Assembly: GCF_003732275.1 (NCBI RefSeq)
Contig: NZ_MOBM01000002.1
Span: forward strand, 1-64,000
Length of the DNA stretch: 64,000 nucleotides
Source: Pseudomonas frederiksbergensis
GTDB lineage: Bacteria > Pseudomonadota > Gammaproteobacteria > Pseudomonadales > Pseudomonadaceae
Reading direction: 5' to 3'
The position numbers and the translations under genes are program-made. The notes under the pieces were generated by a model. It ran no database searches, was not told the DNA's origin, and saw nothing but the letters and a program-made list of their open reading frames with translations. Every line of letters begins with the position of its first letter. Position 1 is the stretch's first letter. Of this stretch, positions 35,283 to 43,944 are shown in pieces.

Positions 35283-36260
35283 TCAGGTATCGAGGTTTCC
35301 CGCCAGGAACTGCTTCAGACGCTGGCGCATTAACACTCCCGCGTTTCCCAGGCAACCGATCGAAGATCCGGCCAGGCTCTCCTGTGCCAGGTCCGATGCA
35401 TCCCCGGCCAGCAACACCTGACAATCCAGCCCCATGGCCAAGCGTTTCAAACGTCGAGGCAGTTCGCCGGCCGGCGCTTGATTGGAAACCAGCACCAGTG
35501 CCTGGGGCTTGATCTTCTCACAGACCAGGATCAACTCGTCGAAGGGCTGACCGATCGCCAACAACTGAATAGCCGAATCGACGCTGCTCAGATACAGCGC
35601 CGTGACCAGCACATCGAGTTCACGACATTGATCGGCCAAGGCGCAGACAATCACTTGTCGCGGCTGCATGACACGCACCAGCAGCAAGCGTTGCAACACT
35701 CGAGCTCGCAGAAAACCATCCAGGAAAAGCCACTCGCTGGTCTGACCGAACGCTTCATGGCGTTGTAGCAGTCGCTTCCAGATCGGAATCAGAATGTCCT
35801 GAAACACCACCGTCAGCGGGTAACTGGAAAAAATCTGACCATAGGCGTGCTCCAGTTGAACTTCGTCAAAAGCCCTCACCGCAGCCTTGATCTGCTGCTG
35901 CCATTGGCTGTAGTCAGCCTGAACGAGTTCGTTGGGAATGACCTGCGCCAGCACCTTGAGCGGTTCGGTCTTGGCCAGTATCTTGCCGACCTTGCTGACC
36001 GCGACACCGCGTTCTATCCAGCCAAGGATGCTGCGAACGCGCTCGATATCGGTCATCGAATACAAACGATGCCCGCTTTCGGTGCGCGTCGGCTGTATCA
36101 GACCGTACCGCCGCTCCCATGCGCGTAGTGTGACCGGGTTAACCCCCGTCAGGCGCGCTACCTCACGAATCGGAAACAGTTCTTCTCGAATCAGGGAGGT
36201 GATGGGGGGCAAGCCAGGTGCAAGGTCGGTCAGCACGGGCATTTTAAGATCTACGTCCAT
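35283..36260 (-). CDS. MerR-family regulator, class II LitR/CarH (PplR) type
   Basis: A 325-residue regulator. The N-terminal MerR HTH (about residues 28-95, FPIREVARLTGVNPVTLRAW, then ERRYGLIQPTRTESGHRLYS) is followed by a helical segment and a C-terminal cobalamin-binding-like domain (about 190-320). The B12 ligands of CarH are missing: the Glu-His pair reads SEW and the axial-His motif reads LADQCREL. This fits class II LitR proteins (P. putida PplR1-3), which respond to light through neighbouring LOV proteins. An alternative start is the ATG at 36242. It is divergent from the pterin-gene cluster, its likely target. Confidence 0.87.
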   Translation of the reverse strand: MDVDLKMPVLTDLAPGLPPITSLIREELFPIREVARLTGVNPVTLRAWERRYGLIQPTRTESGHRLYSMTDIERVRSILGWIERGVAVSKVGKILAKTEPLKVLAQVIPNELVQADYSQWQQQIKAAVRAFDEVQLEHAYGQIFSSYPLTVVFQDILIPIWKRLLQRHEAFGQTSEWLFLDGFLRARVLQRLLLVRVMQPRQVIVCALADQCRELDVLVTALYLSSVDSAIQLLAIGQPFDELILVCEKIKPQALVLVSNQAPAGELPRRLKRLAMGLDCQVLLAGDASDLAQESLAGSSIGCLGNAGVLMRQRLKQFLAGNLDT

Positions 36261-36276
36261 GTATAAATTTGGACAT

Positions 36277-36307
36277 ATTCTAACTCTCCTGCCCCATTAG
36301 TACTCAA
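36277..36307 (-). promoter_or_regulatory. Candidate promoter of the LitR-like gene with 19-bp spacer
   Basis: On the minus strand, -35 TTGAGT (36302-36307) and -10 TAGAAT (36277-36282) are separated by 19 bp, the over-long spacing characteristic of MerR-controlled promoters. The -35 box lies in the palindrome shared with the divergent promoter. Confidence 0.5.
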
Positions 36308-36318
36308 CACGTTGTTGA
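36304..36318. promoter_or_regulatory. Palindrome between divergent LitR-like and pterin-cluster promoters
   Basis: Perfect dyad TCAACA-CGT-TGTTGA. Its two halves supply the -35 boxes TTGAGT (minus) and TTGAAC (plus), so a single bound dimer could control both directions. Confidence 0.5.
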
Positions 36319-36346
36319 ACTAATTGGTACTTACGTCCCATAAATA
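36315..36346 (+). promoter_or_regulatory. Candidate promoter of the ABM-folM-folE-folX cluster with 20-bp spacer
   Basis: -35 TTGAAC (36315-36320) and -10 TAAATA (36341-36346) with a 20-bp spacer, again MerR-like. It lies about 107 bp before the first gene of the cluster. Confidence 0.5.
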
Positions 36347-36452
36347 ATCAGGAATAATCCTTGCTTGTCCCGAGACGCAGCCCACCACCCCCGGCGCTGT
36401 GTCTGGCGAAGCTCTTATCCGGAGCGACGCGTTTGCCCTATGGAGATACATA

Positions 36453-37022
36453 ATGTCTACCTCACCCGTCACGCTGATGGTTGCGCGCCGCGTTGCCGAT
36501 GGGCGTTATCAGGACCTGATGGCCTGGTTGCGCGAAGGCGAACAACTGGCCACCGACTTCCCCGGTTACCTCGGCTCTGGTGTGCTCGCGCCACCGCCCG
36601 ACGATGACGAATTCCAGATTATCTTCCGCTTCGCCGATGAGCAGACCATGCATGCCTGGGAGCATTCCGCGTCGCGCACTGCCTGGCTGGGACGCGGCAG
36701 TGATCTGTTTGCCAACCCTTCGGAACATCGGGTCAGTGGCATCGATGGCTGGTTCGGTGCGGTCGGTCAACGTCCGCCACGCTGGAAACAGGCCGTGGCT
36801 ATCTGGCTGGCGTTCTTTCCAGTGTCCCTGTTGTTCAACTTTGTATTGGGGCCGCTGCTGGCTGAAACGGGTTTGCTGACCCGCGTGTTTGTCAGCACCC
36901 TGTGCCTGACGCCATTGATGGTGTATTTCTTCATTCCACTGTCGACGCATCTGCTGGCCGGGTGGCTGCAAACCCCATCTGCGCGTCCGTTACCCGCAGC
37001 ACCCACCACCCAAAATCAATAA
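36453..37022 (+). CDS. Antibiotic-biosynthesis-monooxygenase-domain protein with membrane tail
   Basis: A 189-residue protein. The N-terminal ABM (dimeric alpha/beta-barrel) domain (about residues 5-100) is followed by two membrane helices (about 113-135 and 143-168). ABM domains occur in cofactor-free quinol monooxygenases and in haem or antibiotic metabolism; this membrane-anchored form is uncharacterised. GGAG lies 8 nt upstream of the ATG. It is first in the run leading into folM-folE-folX and lies under the MerR-like promoter, so a light-linked redox role is possible (inference). Confidence 0.8.
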   Translation: MSTSPVTLMVARRVADGRYQDLMAWLREGEQLATDFPGYLGSGVLAPPPDDDEFQIIFRFADEQTMHAWEHSASRTAWLGRGSDLFANPSEHRVSGIDGWFGAVGQRPPRWKQAVAIWLAFFPVSLLFNFVLGPLLAETGLLTRVFVSTLCLTPLMVYFFIPLSTHLLAGWLQTPSARPLPAAPTTQNQ

Positions 37023-37112
37023 CCCCCATGTAGGAGCGAGGCCATCGCAGGACGTAGGTGAACAACTCTCGTCGCTGGTATAGTTTTGCTCTTACCGCGA
37101 CGTGAGCCGTTC

Positions 37113-37823
37113 ATGACCTCTTCCGCAGCCCCAATCCTCATCACCAGTGCCGGCCAGCGTGTCGGCCTGCACTGTGCGCAGCGTTTGCTCGAAGACGGCC
37201 ATCCGGTCATTTTCAGCTACCGCAGCGAACGCCCTGGTGTGCAAACCCTGCGCGATCTGGGGGCGACCGCGGTGTTTGCGGACTTTTCCAGCGAGGCCGG
37301 AATACTCGCGTTCATCGGCGAACTGAAAAACCACACCGACAGTTTGCGGGCGATTGTCCATAACGCTTCTGAATGGCTGGCCGAAACCCCGGGCACCGAA
37401 GCCGCAGCCTTCACCCGAATGTTCAGCGTGCATATGCTGGCGCCTTACCTGATCAACCTGCACTGTGCTGACTTGCTACGGCGTTCAAGTCCTGCCGACA
37501 TCGTACACATCAGCGATGATGTGACCCGCAGGGGCAGCAGCAAGCACATCGGCTACTGCGCCAGCAAAGCCGGGCTCGACAGCCTGACCCTGTCCTTTGC
37601 CGCGAAATACGCGCCCGGCATCAAGGTCAACGGTATCGCCCCAGCCCTGCTACTGTTCAACCCCGACGATGACGCGGCGTACCGGGCCAGGGTTCTGGCC
37701 AAATCGGCACTGGGCATCGAGCCCGGCAGCGAAGTGATCTACCAGAGCCTGCGCTATTTGCTCGACAACCCTTATGTCACCGGCACGACCCTGACCGTCA
37801 ATGGCGGACGGCACGTCAAATAA
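37113..37823 (+). CDS. folM: Dihydromonapterin reductase (FolM)
   Basis: A 236-residue short-chain dehydrogenase that reduces dihydromonapterin (and dihydrofolate) with NADPH. It has the atypical cofactor motif [10 protein letters not shown] (about residues 9-18), HNASEWLAE, and catalytic Y/K in [12 protein letters not shown], matching FolM rather than FabG-type SDRs. It is followed after 22 bp by folE and then folX. FolE, FolX and FolM together make tetrahydromonapterin, the pterin cofactor of phenylalanine hydroxylase in Pseudomonas. Confidence 0.92.
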   Translation: MTSSAAPILITSAGQRVGLHCAQRLLEDGHPVIFSYRSERPGVQTLRDLGATAVFADFSSEAGILAFIGELKNHTDSLRAIVHNASEWLAETPGTEAAAFTRMFSVHMLAPYLINLHCADLLRRSSPADIVHISDDVTRRGSSKHIGYCASKAGLDSLTLSFAAKYAPGIKVNGIAPALLLFNPDDDAAYRARVLAKSALGIEPGSEVIYQSLRYLLDNPYVTGTTLTVNGGRHVK

Positions 37824-37845
37824 GCCGCTCCCGCGAGGATGTCCC

Positions 37846-38421
37846 ATGACGTTATTCCTGCCTCAGAACACGCTGTCCCAGAGCTATCGCGAGATCCTGA
37901 TCGGCCTCGGTGAAAACCCCGACCGCGAAGGACTGCAAGACACCCCGGCCCGCGCCGCCAAGGCGATGCAATACCTGTGTCATGGTTACGAACAAAGTGT
38001 CGAAGAGATCGTCAACGGCGCGCTGTTTGCCTCAGACAACGATGAAATGATCATCGTCGACAACATCGAGCTGTACTCGCTCTGTGAACATCACATGCTG
38101 CCCTTCATCGGCAAGGCTCATGTGGCTTATATTCCAACGGGCAAGGTGCTGGGCCTGTCGAAGATTGCGCGGCTTGTGGATATGTTCGCCCGCCGACTGC
38201 AAATCCAGGAAAACCTCACCCGGCAAATCGCCGACGCCGTGCAGCAAGTGACCGACGCCGCCGGTGTCGCAGTGGTCATTGAAGCCCAGCACATGTGCAT
38301 GATGATGCGCGGCGTCGAGAAACAGAATTCGACCATGAACACCTCGGTGATGCTCGGCGCCTTCCGCGAGTCGAGTAATACCCGCCAGGAGTTCCTGCAA
38401 TTGATTGGACGGAGCAAGTAG
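37846..38421 (+). CDS. folE: GTP cyclohydrolase I (type IA)
   Basis: A 191-residue enzyme that converts GTP to 7,8-dihydroneopterin triphosphate. Zinc ligands C80 and H83 ([10 protein letters not shown]) and C151 ([10 protein letters not shown]) are present. It has the normal length for FolE, and GAGG precedes the start. It is flanked by folM and folX as a pterin operon. In P. putida a folE copy is light-inducible through PplR regulators; the MerR-like promoter upstream suggests the same here (inference). Confidence 0.96.
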   Translation: MTLFLPQNTLSQSYREILIGLGENPDREGLQDTPARAAKAMQYLCHGYEQSVEEIVNGALFASDNDEMIIVDNIELYSLCEHHMLPFIGKAHVAYIPTGKVLGLSKIARLVDMFARRLQIQENLTRQIADAVQQVTDAAGVAVVIEAQHMCMMMRGVEKQNSTMNTSVMLGAFRESSNTRQEFLQLIGRSK

Positions 38422-38423
38422 CA

Positions 38424-38795
38424 ATGCCACAACTTCAACCAGGAATGGCACGCATCCGGGTCAAGGACCTGTGTTTGCGAACTTTCATCGGGATCAACGA
38501 GGACGAAATCCTCAACAAGCAGGATGTGCTGATCAACCTGACCATTCTGTACGCCGCCCAGGATGCAGTGCGTGACAACGATATCGATCACGCGTTGAAT
38601 TACCGCACCATCACCAAGGCAATCATCGCCCACGTGGAGGGCAATCGCTTTGCCCTGCTCGAACGCCTGACCCAGGAATTGCTGGACCTGGTCATGGCCA
38701 ACGAGTCGGTGCTGTACGCCGAAGTCGAAGTCGACAAGCCCCATGCCTTGCGCTTCGCCGAGTCGGTATCGATTACCCTGGCCGCGAGCCGCTGA
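38424..38795 (+). CDS. folX: Dihydroneopterin triphosphate 2'-epimerase
   Basis: A 123-residue FolB/FolX-fold protein that epimerises dihydroneopterin triphosphate to dihydromonapterin triphosphate. The motifs [16 protein letters not shown] and [11 protein letters not shown] are of FolX type rather than FolB. It starts 2 bp after the folE stop, so the two are translationally coupled. Confidence 0.93.
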   Translation: MPQLQPGMARIRVKDLCLRTFIGINEDEILNKQDVLINLTILYAAQDAVRDNDIDHALNYRTITKAIIAHVEGNRFALLERLTQELLDLVMANESVLYAEVEVDKPHALRFAESVSITLAASR

Positions 38796-38863
38796 CCGCG
38801 TCTGGCGCATCGGTCGCCAGGCTTTTATCATCCGCGCCACGATTTGATTGCACAGAGCCCATC

Positions 38864-39160
38864 ATGAACGATCAACAACGCCTGGAACTTGAAGCCGCCG
38901 CCTTTCGCCGGCTGGTTACCCACCTGGACAGCCGCAAGGACGTGCAGAACATCGACCTGATGAACCTCTCGGGTTTCTGCCGCAACTGCCTGTCCAAGTG
39001 GTACAAGGCCGCTGCCGACGAACGCCAGATCGACGTCAGCCTCGACGAAGCCCGCGAAGTGGTTTACGGCATGCCGTACGCCGAGTGGAAAGCCCAATAC
39101 CAGAAAGAAGCCAGCGCCGACCAGCAAGCGGCGTTCGCCAAAGGAAAACCCAATGAGTGA
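38864..39160 (+). CDS. DUF1244-family protein
   Basis: A 98-residue soluble protein matching DUF1244, with the conserved LSGFCRNCLSKWY segment (about residues 41-53), a Cys-x2-Cys pair that could bind metal, and YGMPYAEWKAQYQ. Function is unknown. It overlaps the following HopJ gene by 8 bp; this pair is conserved in Pseudomonas. Confidence 0.88.
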   Translation: MNDQQRLELEAAAFRRLVTHLDSRKDVQNIDLMNLSGFCRNCLSKWYKAAADERQIDVSLDEAREVVYGMPYAEWKAQYQKEASADQQAAFAKGKPNE

Positions 39161-39491
39161 TCTGAACACCCTGCGCGCCAGCCTCAAGAGCGGCAAACAC
39201 GCTTTCGCCGATACCTTGGCGTTCATTGCCGCCGGTTACGACTATCAGCCCCAGGCGTTCAATAACGGTGGCGTGGAAAATGCCGCCGGGCAGAACGAAG
39301 GTTCGTGCAAGACCCTGGGTCTGGCATTGCTGGAAGGTCTGAGCGATGAAGAAGCGCTGTTGGCGTTTGGTGAGCATTTCCGTTCGGTGGTCGCCACGCC
39401 TGAAGGCAGCGACCACGGCAATATCCGCGCGCTGATTGCCCATGGTTTGGCCGGTGTGAAGTTCTCTCAGCAGCCGCTGACTCGCCGCTGA
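39153..39491 (+). CDS. HopJ-family protein
   Basis: A 112-residue protein of the HopJ family, named after a putative P. syringae type III effector but widespread in non-pathogens. The motifs FADTLAFIAAGYDYQPQAF and NEGSCKTLGLALL are typical. No secretion system is nearby, so a housekeeping role with its DUF1244 partner is more likely than secretion. The start overlaps the DUF1244 stop. Confidence 0.85.
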   Translation: MSDLNTLRASLKSGKHAFADTLAFIAAGYDYQPQAFNNGGVENAAGQNEGSCKTLGLALLEGLSDEEALLAFGEHFRSVVATPEGSDHGNIRALIAHGLAGVKFSQQPLTRR

Positions 39492-39503
39492 CTGAAGCCC
39501 GCC

Positions 39504-39608
39504 TGTGGCGAGGGAGCTTGCTCCCGTTGGGTCGCGAAGCGACCCTGCTTATCTTAATAAAGAAGGGGACCGCTGCGCAGTCCAACGGGAGCAAGCTCCC
39601 TCGCCACA
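39504..39608. repeat. Paired REP element (family A)
   Basis: TGTGGCGAGGGAGCTTGCTC on the left and GGGAGCAAGCTCCCTCGCCA on the right, with two inner hairpins (GGTCGCGAAGCGACC and CCGCTGCGCAG). Confidence 0.9.
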
Positions 39609-39746
39609 GATTATGCGTCGCCATCGATCGGTATCAGGGCACATCCCGACTTTTAATATTGACCCGGCAACTTTATTTCGTTTGCCGGGCACCTCTGCTC
39701 GCGGCTTAGATAAAAAGAAGCATCCCTTCTTCTGAGTCCGGTATCC

Positions 39747-40997
39747 ATGAGCAGCGAAAACATCAGTCGGTCAATCAACATCGTTCATCCCGTCACGCTC
39801 AGCCACGGTAAAAACGCCGAGGTCTGGGACACCGACGGCAAACGCTACATCGATTTTGTCGGTGGTATCGGCGTGCTGAACCTCGGCCATTGCCATCCGC
39901 GCATCGTCGAGGCCATTCGCGAACAGGCCACCCGCCTGACCCACTACGCGTTCAACGCCGCCCCGCATGTGCCCTACATCGAACTGATGGATCGCCTGAC
40001 GGCGTTTATTCCGGTGGATTATCCGGTCAGTGGCATGCTCACCAACAGCGGTGCGGAAGCGGCGGAAAACGCCCTGAAGATCGTCCGTGGCGCCACCGGT
40101 CGCACGGCAGTCATCGCCTTCGACGGCGCCTTCCACGGTCGCACACTCACCACCCTCAACCTCAACGGCAAAGTCGCGCCCTACAAACAGAAAGTCGGTG
40201 TGTTGCCGGGGCCGGTGTTTCACCTGCCCTTCCCCAGCAAAGACAATGACGTGACCTGCGCCGAGGCCCTGAAGGCCATGGAGCGACTGTTCAACGTCGA
40301 GATCGATGTTGATGACGTGGCCTGTTTTATCGTCGAACCAGTGCAGGGCGAAGCGGGTTTCCTGGCGATGGATGTGGAGTTCGCCCAGACGCTGCGACGT
40401 TTCTGTGATGACAAAGGCATCCTGCTGATCGCCGATGAAATCCAGTCCGGCTTCGGCCGTACCGGCCAGCGGTTTGCGTTCTCGCGACTGGGCATTGAAC
40501 CGGACCTGATCCTGCTGGGCAAAAGCATTGCCGGCGGCGTGCCGCTGGGTGCGGTTGTCGGGCGCAAGTCGCTACTCGATAACTTGCCCAAGGGCGGATT
40601 GGGTGGCACCTACTCGGGCAACCCCATCGCCTGCGCCGCCGCGTTGGCGACTTTGGACGAAATGACTGACGCGCATTTGCACGCCTGGGGTGCGCAACAG
40701 GAAGAAGCGATTGTCAGCCGCTACGAATCCTGGCGAGCCCGCGAACGGTCACCGTATCTGGGCCGCTTGACTGGCGTCGGAGCAATGCGCGGCATCGAGC
40801 TGATCAATGCCGACGGCACACCGGCCTCGGCGCAACTGACACAGCTGCTGGCTCTCGCGCGCGACTCGGGCTTGCTGCTGATGCCCAGCGGCAAGTCGCG
40901 ACACATCATTCGGCTGCTGGCGCCATTGACCACTGAGGCCGCCGTGCTGGAGGAAGGGCTGGATATCCTTGAGGCGTGCCTGGCAACGCTTTCCTGA
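39747..40997 (+). CDS. Class III (GabT-like) PLP aminotransferase
   Basis: A 416-residue fold-type I aminotransferase of class III. It has TNSGAEAAENALKIVRGATG (PLP phosphate cup), FDGAFHGRT, the DEIQSGFGRTG signature, and the PLP lysine in LGKSIAGGVPLG (about residue 255). Closest recognisable relatives are 4-aminobutyrate aminotransferases. It precedes an ABC amino-acid importer and an FAD amine oxidase-like gene, suggesting catabolism of an amine or omega-amino acid. A gap of about 130 bp separates it from the permease, so co-transcription is likely but not certain. Confidence 0.87.
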   Translation: MSSENISRSINIVHPVTLSHGKNAEVWDTDGKRYIDFVGGIGVLNLGHCHPRIVEAIREQATRLTHYAFNAAPHVPYIELMDRLTAFIPVDYPVSGMLTNSGAEAAENALKIVRGATGRTAVIAFDGAFHGRTLTTLNLNGKVAPYKQKVGVLPGPVFHLPFPSKDNDVTCAEALKAMERLFNVEIDVDDVACFIVEPVQGEAGFLAMDVEFAQTLRRFCDDKGILLIADEIQSGFGRTGQRFAFSRLGIEPDLILLGKSIAGGVPLGAVVGRKSLLDNLPKGGLGGTYSGNPIACAAALATLDEMTDAHLHAWGAQQEEAIVSRYESWRARERSPYLGRLTGVGAMRGIELINADGTPASAQLTQLLALARDSGLLLMPSGKSRHIIRLLAPLTTEAAVLEEGLDILEACLATLS

Positions 40998-41128
40998 ACA
41001 GCAAATTACGATCCGGGACTGACGTAGCGAATTATGTTCGCTTGTAGTCCCCGATTTTGCGCCGTAATACTGACCAAATACCCCTTTTAGCAAGCGAGAT
41101 CACTACCACCTACAAGCCTGAGGCAGTC

Positions 41129-42103
41129 ATGTATCACGACAATATAATTTATAAGAAAAAGTCCAATGATCCTCAATTCCTGCTTGGCGTAGCCGTGGTG
41201 CTGTTCCTCGGCTCCTACCTGATGAACCTGGGTAACAGCGCCCTCAGTCATTTCCTGCATCCGCTGTTGGGCAATACCCCGGACGGCCTGACCGCTCGTA
41301 ACATCGCCATTGGCTTGGCGATTGCCGCACTGGGTACGCTGAACTTCCACGTCCTTGGGCGCTTGAAGTTCAAGGTGCAGACCACCGTGGTCTGGATCGA
41401 ATTGCTGATCCTGTTCCTGGCATTCTTCGACACCTTCGACCTTTCCTACAGCTTCATCCTCGACAAGATCGGTTTCCTGATCATCCAGGGCGCCGCCACC
41501 ACGCTGTACATCTCCGCCATCGCGATTGTGATTGCCTTCGTGCTGGCGTTGATCGGTGCCGTGGCCAAGCTGTCGAACAACGGCCTGGCCAATGCCATCG
41601 CCTCGTTCTACACCTCGTTCTTCCGCGGTGTTCCGCTGCTGATCCAGATCTACCTGATTTACCTTGGACTGCCGCAGCTGGGCTATGTGGTCGACGCGGT
41701 ACCGGCCGGCATCCTGGCGTTGTCGTTGTGCTACGGCGCCTACATGACAGAGATTTTCCGTGCGGGCATCCAGAGTATTCCGGTAGGCCAGTGGGAAGCT
41801 TCACGGGCGCTGGGCATCAACCCGTTCAAAACCCTGAGCCGGGTGATCATGCCGCAAGCCTTGCGGGTGATTATTCCGCCCACCGGCAACCAGTTCATCG
41901 CCATGCTCAAGGACAGTTCGCTGGTGTCGGTGATCGGCGTCTGGGAACTGATGTACCTGGCCAAGACCCAGGGTCGCGCGGATTTCCGTCACCTGGAAAT
42001 GCTGATCACCGCAGCGATGATCTACTGGGCCCTGTCGTTCATCCTCGAACGGGTGCAGGCGCGAATCGAAAAACGGGTCAACCGATCCATTGCAAGGGGT
42101 TGA
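41129..42103 (+). CDS. Amino-acid ABC transporter permease
   Basis: A 324-residue His/Glu/Gln/Arg-type permease. An N-terminal extension carries three hydrophobic segments (about residues 16-110). The standard permease domain (about 125-315) follows, with the EAA loop EASRALGINPFKTLSRVIMPQALR. As the only permease in the cluster it probably homodimerises. The ATPase gene starts 6 bp downstream. Confidence 0.9.
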   Translation: MYHDNIIYKKKSNDPQFLLGVAVVLFLGSYLMNLGNSALSHFLHPLLGNTPDGLTARNIAIGLAIAALGTLNFHVLGRLKFKVQTTVVWIELLILFLAFFDTFDLSYSFILDKIGFLIIQGAATTLYISAIAIVIAFVLALIGAVAKLSNNGLANAIASFYTSFFRGVPLLIQIYLIYLGLPQLGYVVDAVPAGILALSLCYGAYMTEIFRAGIQSIPVGQWEASRALGINPFKTLSRVIMPQALRVIIPPTGNQFIAMLKDSSLVSVIGVWELMYLAKTQGRADFRHLEMLITAAMIYWALSFILERVQARIEKRVNRSIARG

Positions 42104-42109
42104 TGCGTG

Positions 42110-42901
42110 ATGACTCGAACCAATACCGCTGAGCAACTCGACCTGGCACCTGCTGTGAAGACCAGCCCCTCAATGATTTCCATCACCGGCCTGAACAAGT
42201 GGTATGGCAATTTTCACGCTTTGCGCGATGTCGATCTGAACGTCGCCACGGGTGAAATTCTGGTGGTGTGCGGGCCGTCGGGCTCGGGCAAGTCGACGAT
42301 GATTCGTTGCATCAACCACCTGGAGAACTTCCAGAAAGGCCACATCCAAGTCAACGGCATCACCCTCACCAGCGAGGCAGACAGTGTCAGCGCCGTGCGC
42401 CGGGAGATCGGCATGGTGTTCCAGAGTTTCAACCTGTTCCCGCATTTGAGCGTGATGGACAACCTGACCCTGGCCCCGCAACTGGTGCAAGGCGTGTCGT
42501 CCGCCGAGGCGAAAAAGCGCGCACAGGTTTATCTGGAGCGAGTGCGAATTGCCGAGCATGCGCACAAGTACCCGTCCCAATTGTCCGGCGGCCAGCAGCA
42601 GCGAGTGGCGATTGCACGAGCGCTGTGCATGAACCCCAAAGTCATGCTGTTCGACGAGCCGACCTCGGCCCTGGACCCGGAAATGGTCCACGAAGTGCTG
42701 GACGTGATGGGCGAGTTGGCCACCGACGGCATGACCATGATTTGCGTGACCCACGAAATGGGTTTTGCCAGCAAGGTGGCCGACCGCGTGCTGTTCATGG
42801 ACCAGGGCCAGGTCATCGAGCAAGCCACCCCTGCCGAATTTTTCAACAACCCACAGACCGAACGCGCGCAGCAATTCCTGTCGCAAATCATCGGTCACTG
42901 A
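42110..42901 (+). CDS. Amino-acid ABC transporter ATP-binding protein
   Basis: A 263-residue GlnQ/HisP-type ATPase. Walker [10 protein letters not shown] (about residues 56-64), Q-loop [10 protein letters not shown], signature [15 protein letters not shown], Walker [14 protein letters not shown] and the H-loop VTHEM are all intact. AAGGGG lies upstream; the GTG one codon before the chosen ATG is an alternative. It powers import through the adjacent permease. Confidence 0.94.
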   Translation: MTRTNTAEQLDLAPAVKTSPSMISITGLNKWYGNFHALRDVDLNVATGEILVVCGPSGSGKSTMIRCINHLENFQKGHIQVNGITLTSEADSVSAVRREIGMVFQSFNLFPHLSVMDNLTLAPQLVQGVSSAEAKKRAQVYLERVRIAEHAHKYPSQLSGGQQQRVAIARALCMNPKVMLFDEPTSALDPEMVHEVLDVMGELATDGMTMICVTHEMGFASKVADRVLFMDQGQVIEQATPAEFFNNPQTERAQQFLSQIIGH

Positions 42902-42942
42902 GAACTGCTTTTACCCCCGCATAACAATAACGAGAAGTGGAG

Positions 42943-43782
42943 ATGAACATGCTCAGTAAAAAACACGTACTTACCCTCACAGCCGCCATGTCGCTGTTGT
43001 TCGTCGGCGCCGCCAACGCCGGAGCCGTACTGGACAAAATCCAAAGCAGCAAAACCATGACCGTCGCCACTTCGGCAACCTGGCCACCCCAGGGTTTTAT
43101 CAACGACAAGAATGAAATCGACGGGTTCGACATCGACGTTTCCAAGGAGATCGCCAAGCGTCTCGGCGTCGCGGTCAAATTCATCACCCCCGACTGGGAC
43201 GTGATCACCGCGGGCAAGTGGAACGGGCGCTGGGACATGTCCGTGGGCTCGATGACCGCCACCAAAAGCCGCGCACGGATCCTCGACTTTCCCGCGACTT
43301 ATTACTACGTGCCCTACGTGTTTGCGGTTCACAACAAATCCACACTCACCGACCACAAAGCCCTCAATGGCAAGACAATCGGTGTCGAAGGCGGCACCAC
43401 TTCCGAGGATTACCTGAACCAGGCGCTGGCCATCGAAGCGACGGACATGCCGCCCGTCGCCTACGACGTACAGACCACAAAGATGAAAACCTATGCCGGT
43501 TCCCTCGGGCCGCTGGATGACCTGCGCCTGGGCGATGGCGTTCGCCTCGACGGCATCCTCACTCAGCGCAGCACGCTGGAAGCTGCCATCAAGAAAAATT
43601 ACCCGCTGCGGGCCGTCGACAACGGCGTGGTGTTCTACGAACCACTGGCCATCGCCACCGACAAGGGTGACGCGGAGTTGAAAGCCAAACTCGGTGAAAT
43701 CATCGGCGCGATGCACAAGGACGGCACGCTGACCAAACTGTCGACCAAGTGGTACGGCGTGGACTACTCGACAGTCAAGTAA
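42943..43782 (+). CDS. ABC transporter periplasmic amino-acid-binding protein
   Basis: A 279-residue SBP family 3 protein with a signal peptide (MNMLSKKHVLTLTAAMSLL, then GAANA-GAVLD, about residue 24). Ligand-site landmarks are TSATWPPQGF, DGFDIDVSKEIAKRLGV and MTATKSRAR. It is third in the importer operon. Ligand specificity is unknown; the neighbouring aminotransferase and oxidoreductase suggest an amine-bearing amino acid. Confidence 0.92.
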   Translation: MNMLSKKHVLTLTAAMSLLFVGAANAGAVLDKIQSSKTMTVATSATWPPQGFINDKNEIDGFDIDVSKEIAKRLGVAVKFITPDWDVITAGKWNGRWDMSVGSMTATKSRARILDFPATYYYVPYVFAVHNKSTLTDHKALNGKTIGVEGGTTSEDYLNQALAIEATDMPPVAYDVQTTKMKTYAGSLGPLDDLRLGDGVRLDGILTQRSTLEAAIKKNYPLRAVDNGVVFYEPLAIATDKGDAELKAKLGEIIGAMHKDGTLTKLSTKWYGVDYSTVK

Positions 43783-43806
43783 CCGACCTCGATCACACCG
43801 CCCACC

Positions 43807-43897
43807 TGTGGGAGCGAGCCTGCTCGCGATGAGGCCATAACGTTCAGTATCAATGTTGAATGTCAGACCGCCATCGCGAGCAGGCTCGCTCCCACAA
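43807..43897. repeat. Paired REP element (family B)
   Basis: TGTGGGAGCGAGCCTGCTCG on the left and CGAGCAGGCTCGCTCCCACA on the right. It lies between the binding-protein gene and the FAD oxidoreductase gene and may trim or protect the upstream message. Confidence 0.92.
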
Positions 43898-43944
43898 AAG
43901 CCAGGCGTTCGCTTCATTGACCGGCAACTTGTCAAGGATTCAGC

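Noticed and set aside
39153..39491. HopJ gene as a sign of a type III secretion locus
   Set aside because: No secretion, chaperone or Hrp-box signal is near; HopJ-family genes are ordinary in non-pathogenic pseudomonads, and this one overlaps a DUF1244 gene.
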